Shown here in pieces: positions 52,051 through 61,115 of a DNA stretch of 64,000 bases. Numbering within the stretch: position 1 is the stretch's first letter; every line of letters begins with the position of its first letter. A program made the position numbers and the translations under genes. The notes beneath the pieces are model-generated. The model was not told the origin of the DNA. It did not search any database and saw nothing but the letters and a program-made list of their open reading frames with translations. The stretch comes from Flavobacterium flevense (lineage in GTDB: Bacteria; Bacteroidota; Bacteroidia; Flavobacteriales; Flavobacteriaceae). The DNA is taken from contig NZ_FRCC01000002.1 in NCBI RefSeq assembly GCF_900142775.1, forward strand, positions 124,001 to 188,000. The letters run 5' to 3'.

Positions 52051-53949
52051 TTAATAAGCTCTTGCATCTTTACCTTCGTAAAAATTCATAAAAGCTCTGT
52101 TTACGACTCTGTTTCCTCCCGCAGTAGGATAATCTCCTGTAAAATACCAATCTCCTAAGTTTTTAGGACAGGCAATATGTAAATCTTCTACTGTTTGAAA
52201 AATAATTTTCACTTCTGCTTTAATTTCCGGTGAGCTCAACATTTCAGCAATTTTATTTGAAATTTCCTGAGGTTCAAACGGGTCATAGATTGCTGTTACA
52301 TAATTGACCACATCAGCATCTCTAAAGTCTTCCTGTGCCTTACATTTAGCATAGACTTCATCAACAATATGATATAAGTTTCTCTCTTTTAAAAGTTCCA
52401 ATGCAGCTCTAAAAGCGACTAAACCTTCTAACTTTGCCATATCAATTCCGTAACAATCAGGGAAACGAATCTGAGGCGCCGAAGAAACAATTACAATACG
52501 TTTTGGATTCAAACGATCCATCATCTTGATAATACTCTTTTTAAGTGTAGTTCCTCTAACAATACTATCATCAATAATCACCAGATTATCTGTAGGTTTG
52601 ATAACACCGTAAGTCACATCATAAACGTGAGCCACTAAATCATCACGACTGCTATCTTCAGTGATAAAAGTTCTCAATTTAGCATCTTTGATAGCTACTT
52701 TTTCGGTTCTGATTTTTACGGCTAATAATTCCTGTAAAGTTTCAGCTGTCAAAGTATTTCTATTAGCCAAAATATAATTGTTTTTCCTTTGGTTTAAGAA
52801 ATCCTGAGCCGCTTCTACTAAGCCGTAAAAAGATGTCTCTGCCGTGTTAGGAATATACGAAAACACCGTATTATCTGTATCCTGATCAATAGAATTTAAA
52901 ACAGCCGGTAAAATTAATTTTCCTAAATTTTTTCTTTCCTGATAAATTTCGGCATCACTTCCTCTTGAAAAATAAATACGTTCAAAAGAACATGATTTTT
53001 TAACGGTAGGAGTCAAAATTTCTTTCATAGAAACAGTTCCGTTCTTTTTGATAATCAAAGCACTTCCCGGATCTATTTCTTGTACTTTATCAAATGGCAC
53101 ATTGAAAACCGTCTGAATAACAGGTCTTTCAGAGGCTACAACAACAACTTCATCATCCTGATAATAATATGCCGGACGAATTCCTGCCGGATCTCTGAAA
53201 ACGAAAGCATCTCCATGACCCAGAAGACCTGCCATGGCATATCCTCCATCTAAGTTTTTTGCTGAACGGGCTAGAATTTTTGCAACATCTAATCTTTCGG
53301 CAATTACCGGCGAAGCTTCTTGTTTTGAATACCCTTCGGCTTTACAATCCTGGTACAATTGCATTACTTCTTTATCTAAAAAGTGACCAATTTTCTCCAT
53401 TACAGTTACCGTATCCGCCATTTCTTTTGGATGCTGACCCAACTCCACCAAATTTTGAAAAAGCTCTTTAACATTTGTCATATTAAAGTTTCCTGCCAAA
53501 ATAAGATTACGGTGCATCCAGTTACTTTGTCTTAAAAAAGGATGTACACTTTCAATACTGTTTTTCCCAAAAGTACCATAACGTACATGTCCTAAAAACA
53601 ATTCTCCTATGTAAGGAATATTAGCTTTTTGTGCCGCTACATCATCCGCATATTCAGGATGATTTGCCATCTCTTCATTAATTCTTTCGTTAATCTGAGC
53701 AAAAACATCCTGAATAGGCTGAGACTGATTAGAGCGTACTCTGCTTATATAGCGTTCTCCCGGTTCCACATCCATTTTGATACTGGCAAAACCAGCTCCA
53801 TCCTGTCCGCGATTATGCTGTTTTTCCATCATAAGATACATTTTCTGTATCCCGTAAAAAGCAGAACCGTATTTCTCCTTGTAAAATTCAAGCGGTTTAA
53901 GCAGTCTAACTAAAGCTATTCCACATTCATGTTTTAAAGCATCGCTCAT
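52051..53949 (-). CDS. Amidophosphoribosyltransferase-like protein (long Bacteroidetes form)
   Basis: Related to PurF, the first step of purine synthesis, which makes phosphoribosylamine from PRPP and glutamine. The 632-residue protein has a glutamine amidotransferase class II domain with the nucleophile in HECGIALV (Cys9) after a short leader peptide to be removed. The NRGQDGAGF and GHVRYGTFG motifs follow. The PRTase domain is near residue 420, with the PRPP loop VIIDDSIVRGTTLKKSI and SSAPQIRFPDCYGIDM. It is about 130 residues longer than canonical PurF, with an insertion and a C-terminal extension, so paralog-type activity is possible. Confidence 0.88.
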   Translation of the reverse strand: MSDALKHECGIALVRLLKPLEFYKEKYGSAFYGIQKMYLMMEKQHNRGQDGAGFASIKMDVEPGERYISRVRSNQSQPIQDVFAQINERINEEMANHPEYADDVAAQKANIPYIGELFLGHVRYGTFGKNSIESVHPFLRQSNWMHRNLILAGNFNMTNVKELFQNLVELGQHPKEMADTVTVMEKIGHFLDKEVMQLYQDCKAEGYSKQEASPVIAERLDVAKILARSAKNLDGGYAMAGLLGHGDAFVFRDPAGIRPAYYYQDDEVVVVASERPVIQTVFNVPFDKVQEIDPGSALIIKKNGTVSMKEILTPTVKKSCSFERIYFSRGSDAEIYQERKNLGKLILPAVLNSIDQDTDNTVFSYIPNTAETSFYGLVEAAQDFLNQRKNNYILANRNTLTAETLQELLAVKIRTEKVAIKDAKLRTFITEDSSRDDLVAHVYDVTYGVIKPTDNLVIIDDSIVRGTTLKKSIIKMMDRLNPKRIVIVSSAPQIRFPDCYGIDMAKLEGLVAFRAALELLKERNLYHIVDEVYAKCKAQEDFRDADVVNYVTAIYDPFEPQEISNKIAEMLSSPEIKAEVKIIFQTVEDLHIACPKNLGDWYFTGDYPTAGGNRVVNRAFMNFYEGKDARAY

Positions 53950-54110
53950 TGTAGTGATATTTGTTGTTGGGTTTGTTTTTTTATTCTAAATATTAAAACC
54001 AGCTGTACCCGTTATTAATTTGTTTTAAATCAAAGTACAAAGTTTTAACTTTTTTATTTTATATTAGTTAACCTGGATTAAGAAATACTATAGCATTCTA
54101 TGGAACAAAA

Positions 54111-54130
54111 AAACCCCGTTTCCGAGGTTT
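54111..54130 (-). terminator. Terminator of the PfkB-family kinase gene
   Basis: AAACC/GGTTT stem extended past one mismatch by CG/CG. An A-run (T-run on the minus strand) follows. It begins 7 bases after the kinase stop codon. Confidence 0.75.
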
Positions 54131-54136
54131 GAGGCA

Positions 54137-55060
54137 TTATAATTCTATATCAAATTGTGTCAACGACTTAAATTGTTTTAATCGTACCATCACTTCTTCT
54201 TTTTCTAAGCTAACCATTCGCTCTGTTCCAAATTTCTCCACACAAAAGGAAGCTAAATTTGAACCATAAATAATGGCATTTTTCATATTTTCGAAAGAAA
54301 CATTCTCGCTCTGAGTTATAAATCCTGCAAAACCTCCTGCAAAAGTATCTCCCGCTCCTGTTGGGTCAAAAACTTCTTCTAATGGTAATGCCGGTGCAAA
54401 AAACACATTGTTTTCATGAAACAACAACGCTCCGTGCTCTCCTTTTTTAATTACCACAAATTCAGGTCCCATTTCCTGAATTTTTGCCGCAGCTTTTACC
54501 AGAGAATATTCTCCGGAAAGTTGTCTCGCTTCTTCATCATTAATTGTAATTACATCTACTCGCTTAATTACATCTAATAATTCAGGCAAAGCACAATCCA
54601 TCCAAAAATTCATAGTATCTAAAACTACTAATTTTGGTGTACTTTCTAATTGGTCTAAAACTCCGCTTTGCACCAGTGGATGTAAGTTTCCTAACATCAC
54701 TACATCGGCATTTTTATAATTTTCAGGAACTTTTGGCTGAAAATCGGCCAAAACATTTAATTGCGTATCTAAGGTATCTCTTGAATTCAGGTCGTTATGG
54801 TAACGGCCACTCCAGAAAAAGGTTTTACCTCCCTTTACTACTTCAAGTCCGGAAATATCAATATTTCTTTCCGTTAATAAATCTAAATATTCTTGTGGAA
54901 AATCATCTCCTACAACAGAGACAATAGCCGATTGTAAGTTAAAAAAAGCCGCTGAAAGTCCAATGTAAGTTCCGGCTCCTCCTAAAATTTTATCGGTTTT
55001 CCCGAATGGGGTTTCAATTGCATCAAAAGCAACTGTTCCAACAATCAGTAATTTATTCAT
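54137..55060 (-). CDS. PfkB-family sugar or nucleoside kinase
   Basis: Ribokinase-fold kinase of 307 residues, substrate not assigned. Motifs: LIVGTVAFDAIETPFGK, the GGAGTYIGLSAAFF substrate loop, INDEEARQLS, VIKKGEHGALL, and the catalytic DPTGAGDTFAGGFAG with active-site Asp. It differs clearly from the Pfk-2-like gene at 41903. The position after purN-rnhA hints at nucleoside metabolism, but it has its own promoter. Identity as a kinase is firm; specificity is open. Confidence 0.88.
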   Translation of the reverse strand: MNKLLIVGTVAFDAIETPFGKTDKILGGAGTYIGLSAAFFNLQSAIVSVVGDDFPQEYLDLLTERNIDISGLEVVKGGKTFFWSGRYHNDLNSRDTLDTQLNVLADFQPKVPENYKNADVVMLGNLHPLVQSGVLDQLESTPKLVVLDTMNFWMDCALPELLDVIKRVDVITINDEEARQLSGEYSLVKAAAKIQEMGPEFVVIKKGEHGALLFHENNVFFAPALPLEEVFDPTGAGDTFAGGFAGFITQSENVSFENMKNAIIYGSNLASFCVEKFGTERMVSLEKEEVMVRLKQFKSLTQFDIEL

Positions 55061-55083
55061 TTTATGAATTTCGAATTAAAGTG

Positions 55084-55114
55084 CAAAGATAGTTTATAAG
55101 TTACAATCTTGCAA
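55084..55114 (-). promoter_or_regulatory. Promoter of the PfkB-family kinase gene
   Basis: TATCTTTG (55084-55091, minus strand) with TTG (55112-55114) across a 20-base spacer, 24 bases upstream of the start codon. It overlaps the gap after rnhA. Confidence 0.68.
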
Positions 55115-55135
55115 AGGTTAAAACAAGCAAAATTA

Positions 55136-55621
55136 TCACAAAATTCTACCCTCTTCTTTTTCATAAAAAGCATCAATTGACAAGTTTTTCTGACTTGAAG
55201 CAAATACTGCTAATTCATCGCAACGTTCATTTTGAGGATGATTGTTATGTCCTTTTATCCACTTAAAATCTACCTGATGTTTTCGGTAAACTATTAAAAA
55301 TCGTCTCCATAAATCGGCATTTTTTCTGGCTGCAAAAGCTTTTTTCTCCCAGCCTAAAACCCATTTTTTAACCACTGAATCCACGACATATTTAGAATCT
55401 GAAATTACCAGCACTTTCATATTTGGATTTTTAAGCTTTTCTAATCCCACAATTACTGCCAATAATTCCATCCTGTTATTAGTGGTATGACGAAAACCTT
55501 CATAAAATTCTTTTTTATGCGGTGTCCCCACTAATTCCATTACTACACCATAGCCTCCGGGTCCGGGATTTCCTTTTGCAGCTCCGTCTGTGTAAATATG
55601 TACCTGATATTCCAATATCAT
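55136..55621 (-). CDS. rnhA: Ribonuclease HI
   Basis: Degrades the RNA strand of RNA-DNA hybrids. The 161-residue protein has the DEDD-type catalytic residues: Asp in IYTDGAAKGNPGPGGYG, Glu in NNRMELLAVI, Asp in VISDSKYVVDSV, and a C-terminal Asp in NERCDELA. The lysine-rich basic handle (KKWVLGWEKKAFAARKNADLW) is present. The ATG overlaps the stop codon of purN as TAATG, so the two are translationally coupled. Confidence 0.96.
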   Translation of the reverse strand: MILEYQVHIYTDGAAKGNPGPGGYGVVMELVGTPHKKEFYEGFRHTTNNRMELLAVIVGLEKLKNPNMKVLVISDSKYVVDSVVKKWVLGWEKKAFAARKNADLWRRFLIVYRKHQVDFKWIKGHNNHPQNERCDELAVFASSQKNLSIDAFYEKEEGRIL

Positions 55622-56184
55622 TAAGCTTTTAACAAATCCTCAATAACCATCGGGAAATATTTCTGTTCTAATTCGTGGATCTTTTCAGCAACTACTTCCG
55701 GAGTATCTGTTCCTAAAATGGTGACTTGTTTTTGAAAAATAGTTGCTCCTTCATCATAATTTTCATTTACATAATGAATGGTTATCCCTGTCTCCTTCTC
55801 TTTATTTTCAACAATAGCCTTATGAACATGCATACCATACATTCCTTTTCCACCATATTTTGGTAGCAATGCCGGATGAATATTTATAATTTTATCAGGA
55901 TAAGCAGCAATAAGAGCATCCGGAAATTTTAACAAAAACCCAGCTAAGACAATTAAATCCGGCTGAATCGCATGAATTTTTTGTACTAAATCACTTTCAT
56001 ATAATTCTGCTTTGGTAAAAACTTCAACAGGAACATCATTATTTTTAGCCCTCTCAATCACCTTCGCATTTGCGTTATTAGTAAAGACACCAACAACTTC
56101 TCCCACTGAACCACTTTTAAAATATTTTATAATATTCTCAGCATTTGTGCCGGATCCGGAGGCAAAAACAATTATTTTTTTCAT
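55621..56184 (-). CDS. purN: Phosphoribosylglycinamide formyltransferase
   Basis: Transfers a formyl group from 10-formyl-THF to GAR in purine synthesis. The 187-residue protein starts MKKIIVFASGSGTNAENIIKYF with the phosphate loop. The catalytic set is present: the Asn-x-His of INIHPALLPKYGG, and Asp in NENYDEGATIF, followed by the folate region. It lies directly upstream of rnhA. Single-domain PurN type, separate from the purF-like gene 2.2 kb away. Confidence 0.96.
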   Translation of the reverse strand: MKKIIVFASGSGTNAENIIKYFKSGSVGEVVGVFTNNANAKVIERAKNNDVPVEVFTKAELYESDLVQKIHAIQPDLIVLAGFLLKFPDALIAAYPDKIINIHPALLPKYGGKGMYGMHVHKAIVENKEKETGITIHYVNENYDEGATIFQKQVTILGTDTPEVVAEKIHELEQKYFPMVIEDLLKA

Positions 56185-56301
56185 AATACATCAGGTTTAA
56201 GTCACGCAAAAAAAAGAATAAAAAACGAAATTAAATAGCTTTGAGAAGTCTTTGTTCAAAATTATTTTATATTTTAGATGTCACATTTATTAACTTAATA
56301 G

Positions 56302-56330
56302 TTGTTTTAAAATAAAGTTTTTTATTTTTG
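56302..56330 (+). promoter_or_regulatory. Promoter of acpP
   Basis: TTG (56302-56304), an 18-base spacer, and TATTTTTG (56323-56330), 29 bases before the ATG. Full match to the Bacteroidetes pattern. Confidence 0.7.
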
Positions 56331-56359
56331 CCTCCAATTAAATTCTAAAATTAAAGATT

Positions 56360-56596
56360 ATGTCAGACATTGCATCAAGAGTAAAAGCGATTATCGTAGA
56401 CAAATTAGGCGTTGACGAAAACGAAGTTGTAACAGAAGCAAGCTTCACTAATGATTTAGGAGCTGACTCATTAGACACTGTTGAGCTTATTATGGAATTC
56501 GAAAAAGAATTTGACATTCAAATTCCAGACGATCAAGCTGAAAACATTGCTACTGTTGGTCAAGCTATTTCTTACATCGAAGAAGCTAAAAAATAA
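56360..56596 (+). CDS. acpP: Acyl carrier protein
   Basis: Carries growing acyl chains on a 4'-phosphopantetheine arm. 78 residues, acidic, with the attachment Ser in the invariant [15 protein letters not shown] motif (Ser at about residue 37). Start [18 protein letters not shown] is typical. It is followed by a hairpin and then fabF and rnc, the conserved acpP-fabF-rnc order. Confidence 0.98.
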   Translation: MSDIASRVKAIIVDKLGVDENEVVTEASFTNDLGADSLDTVELIMEFEKEFDIQIPDDQAENIATVGQAISYIEEAKK

Positions 56597-56603
56597 TAAA
56601 CTC

Positions 56604-56643
56604 ACACCCGAATTTTAAAATTTCAATTTTAGAAATCGGGTGT
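56604..56643 (+). terminator. Hairpin after acpP
   Basis: Stem acacccga with tcgggtgt (8 bp) around a long AT-rich loop, followed by a T-rich stretch with interruptions. It may partly terminate transcription, giving acpP higher expression than fabF. Confidence 0.65.
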
Positions 56644-56777
56644 TATTATTTTTCAAATTAAAAGTTCGATTGAATTTCAATCAATTACACATAATGCAAC
56701 ACCCATGGCTCTTAGGTAATCAAACACAAAAGAAAGCGTGGGTTTTGTTTGTTTAAAGATAACAAAATACAGAATAT

Positions 56778-58031
56778 ATGGTATTAAGACGAGTTGTTGT
56801 AACAGGTCTGGGTGCTCTTACTCCTATTGGAAACAATATTGAGGAGTATTGGAACGGACTAATTAACGGAGTCAGCGGTGCTGCTCCGATAACATATTAT
56901 GATGCTTCAAAGTTTAGAACCCATTTTGCCTGCGAAGTAAAAAACTTCAATGTTGAAGACTTTATAGACCGAAAAGAAGCTCGAAAAATGGACCGTTATG
57001 CACAATACGCATTGGTTGCAGCTGAAGAAGCCGTACAAGATGCCGGTTTTGATTTTGAAAAAATAGACAAAGACAGAGCCGGAGTTATCTGGGGTTCAGG
57101 AATTGGAGGTTTAGAAACTTTTCAAATAGAAGTTCTTAATTATGCAGCTGGTGATGGCACGCCAAAATTCAATCCTTTCTTTATACCTAAAATGATTGCT
57201 GATATAGCCGGTGGTCATATTTCTATCAAATATGGTTTTAGAGGACCAAATTTCACAACCGTTTCGGCTTGTGCATCATCAACAAATGCCATTATTGATG
57301 CCTTTAACTACATCCGATTAGGACATGCTGATGTGATGGTAACCGGTGGCTCAGAAGCTGCAGTAACAATTGCAGGAATGGGAGGTTTTAACGCTATGCA
57401 TGCTTTATCTACAAGAAATGATGATCCAAAAACGGCTTCAAGACCAATGGACAAAGACCGTGATGGTTTTGTTCTGGGTGAAGGTGCCGGAGCTTTAATT
57501 CTGGAAGAATATGAACATGCTGTAGCACGTGGAGCAACTATTTATTGCGAAATTGGCGGTGGCGGTATGTCAGCAGATGCACATCATATTACAGCTCCTC
57601 ACCCGGAAGGATTAGGGGCTAAAAATGTAATGCTGAACTGTTTAAGAGATGCTGGTTTAAAACCAACTGATGTTGATGGTGTAAACATGCACGGAACATC
57701 AACTCCACTGGGAGACATGGCCGAAAGTAAAGCAATCGAACAAGTTTTTGGAGAACATGCTTATACCATGAATTTGAATTCAACAAAATCCATGACAGGT
57801 CACTTATTAGGAGCTGCAGGAGCAATTGAGACCATTTCTGCTATACTTTCTATAAAACACGGAATAGTTCCTCCTACCATCAATCATTTTACAGATGATG
57901 AAAAAATTGACCCTAAGTTAAATTTCACTTTCAATGTGGCTCAAAAAAGAGACATGAATGTTGTTATGAGTAATACTTTTGGTTTTGGAGGTCACAATGC
58001 TTGTGTATTAGTAAAAAAATTAGGATTCTAA
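56778..58031 (+). CDS. fabF: 3-oxoacyl-ACP synthase II
   Basis: Elongating condensing enzyme of fatty acid synthesis. The 417-residue protein shows RRVVVTGLGALTPIGNN, the catalytic Cys in FTTVSACASSTNAI (about residue 165), the two His in MHGTSTPLGD and TGHLLGAAGAIE, and the final NTFGFGGHNACVLVKK. Between acpP and rnc, with 9 bases to rnc, so it is cotranscribed. Confidence 0.98.
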   Translation: MVLRRVVVTGLGALTPIGNNIEEYWNGLINGVSGAAPITYYDASKFRTHFACEVKNFNVEDFIDRKEARKMDRYAQYALVAAEEAVQDAGFDFEKIDKDRAGVIWGSGIGGLETFQIEVLNYAAGDGTPKFNPFFIPKMIADIAGGHISIKYGFRGPNFTTVSACASSTNAIIDAFNYIRLGHADVMVTGGSEAAVTIAGMGGFNAMHALSTRNDDPKTASRPMDKDRDGFVLGEGAGALILEEYEHAVARGATIYCEIGGGGMSADAHHITAPHPEGLGAKNVMLNCLRDAGLKPTDVDGVNMHGTSTPLGDMAESKAIEQVFGEHAYTMNLNSTKSMTGHLLGAAGAIETISAILSIKHGIVPPTINHFTDDEKIDPKLNFTFNVAQKRDMNVVMSNTFGFGGHNACVLVKKLGF

Positions 58032-58040
58032 TTTTATACT

Positions 58041-58784
58041 ATGAGTATATTCAAAAAAATATTTACAAAATCCCGTCGTTCTCAAGAAGACGGGATTTTT
58101 TTTGATACCATCCAAAAAATCCTTGGTTTTCCACCAGGTAATCTAAATCACTATCAAAAAGCTTTTACCCATCGTTCATCAGGTAAAGTAGATGGTACCG
58201 GAAATCCTATTAGCTATGAACGTTTGGAATTTTTAGGAGACGCTATGCTGAGTTCCGTTATTGCTGCACATTTATTTAACGAAGCACCTTACGGAGATGA
58301 AGGCTATCTGACTAAAATGCGCTCTAAAATTGTAAGCCGGGAACATTTAAACGAACTGGGAAAAGATTTAGATCTTATTAGATTTGTGGAAAGCAAAGTT
58401 CCTGTTCAGCATTTTGGAGAAAATATACATGGAAATATTTTCGAATCTCTCATAGGAGCAATATATCTGGACAAAGGTTATCCTTATTGTGAAAAATTTA
58501 TTCAGCAAAAAGTAATCATTCCGTATGTAGATATTTCCAGACTCGAAGGAAAGGTAATTAGCTATAAAAGTTTAATTATTGAATGGTGTCAAAAAGAAAA
58601 AAGACAATTTCATTATGACATTTTTGAGGACAATGCAATCGATGGTCAAAGGCTGTTTGGGGTTAAATTAAGCATTGACGAAAAAGTGATTGCTAAGGCA
58701 AGAGCAACGTCTAAAAAGAAAGCGGAAGAAAAAGCATCACAACGTGCTTATTTTGCTTTTCAGGAAAAAATGAACAAAAAATAA
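58041..58784 (+). CDS. rnc: Ribonuclease III
   Basis: Cleaves double-stranded RNA in rRNA and mRNA processing. The 247-residue protein has the signature ERLEFLGDAMLSSVIA, with the second catalytic Glu in NIFESLIGAIYLDKGY. A C-terminal dsRNA-binding domain runs from about residue 180 (GVKLSIDEKVIAKARATSKKKAEEKASQRA). An N-terminal extension of about 20 residues is present. Terminates the acpP-fabF-rnc transcription unit. Confidence 0.97.
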   Translation: MSIFKKIFTKSRRSQEDGIFFDTIQKILGFPPGNLNHYQKAFTHRSSGKVDGTGNPISYERLEFLGDAMLSSVIAAHLFNEAPYGDEGYLTKMRSKIVSREHLNELGKDLDLIRFVESKVPVQHFGENIHGNIFESLIGAIYLDKGYPYCEKFIQQKVIIPYVDISRLEGKVISYKSLIIEWCQKEKRQFHYDIFEDNAIDGQRLFGVKLSIDEKVIAKARATSKKKAEEKASQRAYFAFQEKMNKK

Positions 58785-58898
58785 TAGTAAATTACTCAAA
58801 ACTACAACGTTTTCGTTTTAAATTTAACGAATTCATTATATTTTCAACACTTATACTTCGACAGAAATAGTATATTTACATCTTTATTTTTAATGAAG

Positions 58899-59384
58899 AT
58901 GGCTGTTCATAAATTAAATCTTGACGAATTTGATGAGATTGATTATAATCTTATTGCAATTCATACTTCTCTTGAAGATTATCGATTGGCATATTTTATC
59001 AATCAACAACTTCCTATAAATCTAGCAAAAAATGCTGATGAAGTTCAAATAAACATCAAAGAGGGCGAAACAAAATTTTCAAGATTTTATTATTATGACG
59101 AAGAAAATACAGTGGCATGGAATTTAGTTCAAAATATCAATGAAGTAATTTCAGAGAAAAACGAACAAGTCCAGAACTTATTTTCAAATACAAATGAAGG
59201 TATTTCGACTAAAGTATATTTATTGCCCGAATTTAAAAAAGCAGATTACTTTTTAAAAATAGACAGCAATAACAGCATTGATATCAATGAAATAAAAGTA
59301 ATATTAAATACTATAGACAATATCACAACAGCATATACTGTTGAAACAAAACAAATAAAATCTAAAAACAATCTAATTTTTTAA
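58899..59384 (+). CDS. IPExxxVDY family protein
   Basis: A small conserved Bacteroidetes family of unknown function named for a C-terminal motif; here it reads LPEFKKADY. The 161-residue protein starts MAVHKLNLDEFDEIDYNLIAIHTS; an ATG six bases upstream is possible. The FSRFYYYDEENTVAWNLVQN segment is typical. The gene overlaps the start of pyk by one base (TAATG), the same pairing seen in other flavobacteria. This suggests a functional link to pyruvate kinase. Confidence 0.88.
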   Translation: MAVHKLNLDEFDEIDYNLIAIHTSLEDYRLAYFINQQLPINLAKNADEVQINIKEGETKFSRFYYYDEENTVAWNLVQNINEVISEKNEQVQNLFSNTNEGISTKVYLLPEFKKADYFLKIDSNNSIDINEIKVILNTIDNITTAYTVETKQIKSKNNLIF

Positions 59385-60826
59385 TGCAAATGATTACTAC
59401 AAACAAGAAAACTAAAATTGTGGCTACCCTTGGGCCTGCTTGCAGCACAAGAGAAATCATAAAGGACATGGTTGAAGCTGGCGTAAACGTATTCAGAATT
59501 AATTTTTCTCATGCTGACTATGCTGATGTAGAAAACAGAATTCAAATTATTCGTGATCTTAACGAAGAATTTGGATACACTACAGCTATTCTTGCCGATT
59601 TACAAGGTCCAAAACTTCGTGTGGGTATGATGACCGAAGGTGTCGTTGTTAATGATGGTGATCTCATCACTTTTACAACAGCCGAAGACATCCTAGGAAC
59701 TGCCGAAAGAGTTTTCATGAAATACAAAAACTTCCCTAATGATGTAAATCCGGGAGAAAGAATTTTATTAGACGATGGAAAATTAATTTTCGAAATCGTA
59801 TCTACTGATAAAAAAACCGAAGTTGTTGCCAGAGTGGTACAAGGTGGTGAATTGAAATCTAAAAAAGGGGTTAACCTTCCGAATACAAAAATTTCTCTTC
59901 CTGCTTTAACAGAAAAAGACATTGCTGATGCTATTTTTGCTATTGGGCAAAAAGTTGACTGGATTGCACTTTCTTTTGTAAAAACACCACAGGATTTAAA
60001 AGACTTACAAGACTTAATTGCAGAACACGCTGAAAATAAAATTCCAATTGTTGCTAAAATCGAAATGCCGGAAGCATTAGAAAACATGGATAAAATTGTG
60101 GCTTATTGTGATGCTTTAATGGTTGCCCGTGGAGATCTTGGAGTTGAACTTCCTGCTCACGAAGTACCATTAGTACAAAAAGACTTAATTCGCAGAGCTA
60201 AAATAGCTCGTATTCCGGTTATTGTTGCTACGCAAATGATGGAAACTATGATTACTAGCTTGACACCTACACGTGCTGAAGTGAACGACGTAGCAAATTC
60301 AGTAATGGATGGTGCTGATGCTGTAATGCTTTCTGGAGAAACTGCTGCTGGAAATTATCCGGTACAAGTTATCCAAAAAATGACTCAAATTTGTGAGGCT
60401 GTAGAAAACTCTGCATTAATTCAGGTACCACAAAACACACCACAAATTAAAACAAACCGTTTTATCACTAAAACTATTTGTCGTCAAGCAGCAGTTATGG
60501 CTAATTCTATCGAAGCAAAAGCTATTTCTACTATGACAAACAGTGGTTATACTGCTTTCCAATTATCTGCCTGGAGACCAAATACGGCTGAAATATTAGT
60601 ATTTACTTCAAACAAAAGAATTCTTACTCAGTTAAGTTTATTATGGGGAGTTAGAACTTATTTCTACGATAAAGAAGAAAGTACCGATACAACTGTTACT
60701 GACATCAACAGAATAGCTAAAGAGAAAGGTCATGTTGTTCCTGGTGATTACATCATCAATTTAGCTTCTATGCCTATTACCGAAAGAGGAATGGTAAACA
60801 CTATGCGAGTTTCTGAAATCGTATAA
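59384..60826 (+). CDS. pyk: Pyruvate kinase
   Basis: Last step of glycolysis, phosphoenolpyruvate to pyruvate with ATP formation. The 480-residue protein shows TKIVATLGPAC, FRINFSHA, ILADLQGPKLR, the signature IPIVAKIEMPEALENMD with catalytic Lys, VARGDLGVELP, and ATQMMETM. The C-terminal regulatory domain includes TICRQAAVMANSIEAKAIS. Start ATG overlaps the preceding stop; MITTNKKT six bases later is an alternative. Terminator follows. Confidence 0.97.
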   Translation: MQMITTNKKTKIVATLGPACSTREIIKDMVEAGVNVFRINFSHADYADVENRIQIIRDLNEEFGYTTAILADLQGPKLRVGMMTEGVVVNDGDLITFTTAEDILGTAERVFMKYKNFPNDVNPGERILLDDGKLIFEIVSTDKKTEVVARVVQGGELKSKKGVNLPNTKISLPALTEKDIADAIFAIGQKVDWIALSFVKTPQDLKDLQDLIAEHAENKIPIVAKIEMPEALENMDKIVAYCDALMVARGDLGVELPAHEVPLVQKDLIRRAKIARIPVIVATQMMETMITSLTPTRAEVNDVANSVMDGADAVMLSGETAAGNYPVQVIQKMTQICEAVENSALIQVPQNTPQIKTNRFITKTICRQAAVMANSIEAKAISTMTNSGYTAFQLSAWRPNTAEILVFTSNKRILTQLSLLWGVRTYFYDKEESTDTTVTDINRIAKEKGHVVPGDYIINLASMPITERGMVNTMRVSEIV

Positions 60827-60846
60827 TCAGGCTAAGCCAAAATAGT

Positions 60847-60886
60847 AAAAATCCGTCTTGCTACTAAACAAGACGGATTTTTTTAT
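60847..60886 (+). terminator. Terminator of pyk
   Basis: Perfect 14-bp stem (AAAAATCCGTCTTG with CAAGACGGATTTTT) and a T-run, 20 bases after the stop codon. It also suits the convergent CsbD gene. Confidence 0.92.
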
Positions 60887-60907
60887 CTGTTTTCGAAATA
60901 CTGTAAA

Positions 60908-61093
60908 CTAAAGTTCAGCAATAATTTTTCTGACTTCGTCTTTAGATTTTCCAAGCTTTTGCTCTAATTTTCCCAGCATTTCATCTTCTTTACCTTCGGC
61001 ATATAACAAATCATCATCTGTTAAATCAGCATATTTTTGTTTTAATTTACCTTTTAATTCATTCCAGTTTCCTTTTATTTCTGTAGTATTCAT
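60908..61093 (-). CDS. CsbD-family stress protein
   Basis: A small helical protein of 61 residues. The CsbD signature is clear: NTTEIKGNWNELKGKLKQKYADLTDDDL and the KEDEMLGKLEQKLGKSKDEV ending. CsbD proteins are general-stress proteins of unknown mechanism (sigma-B regulon in Bacillus). It lies 22 bases downstream of dps on the same strand, consistent with a shared stress transcript. Confidence 0.92.
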   Translation of the reverse strand: MNTTEIKGNWNELKGKLKQKYADLTDDDLLYAEGKEDEMLGKLEQKLGKSKDEVRKIIAEL

Positions 61094-61115
61094 AATGTTA
61101 TTTTTTAATATTAAA

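Noticed and set aside
59542..60087. 181-codon minus-strand open frame opposite pyk
   Set aside because: It lies wholly inside the well-conserved pyruvate kinase gene and shows no recognisable domain.
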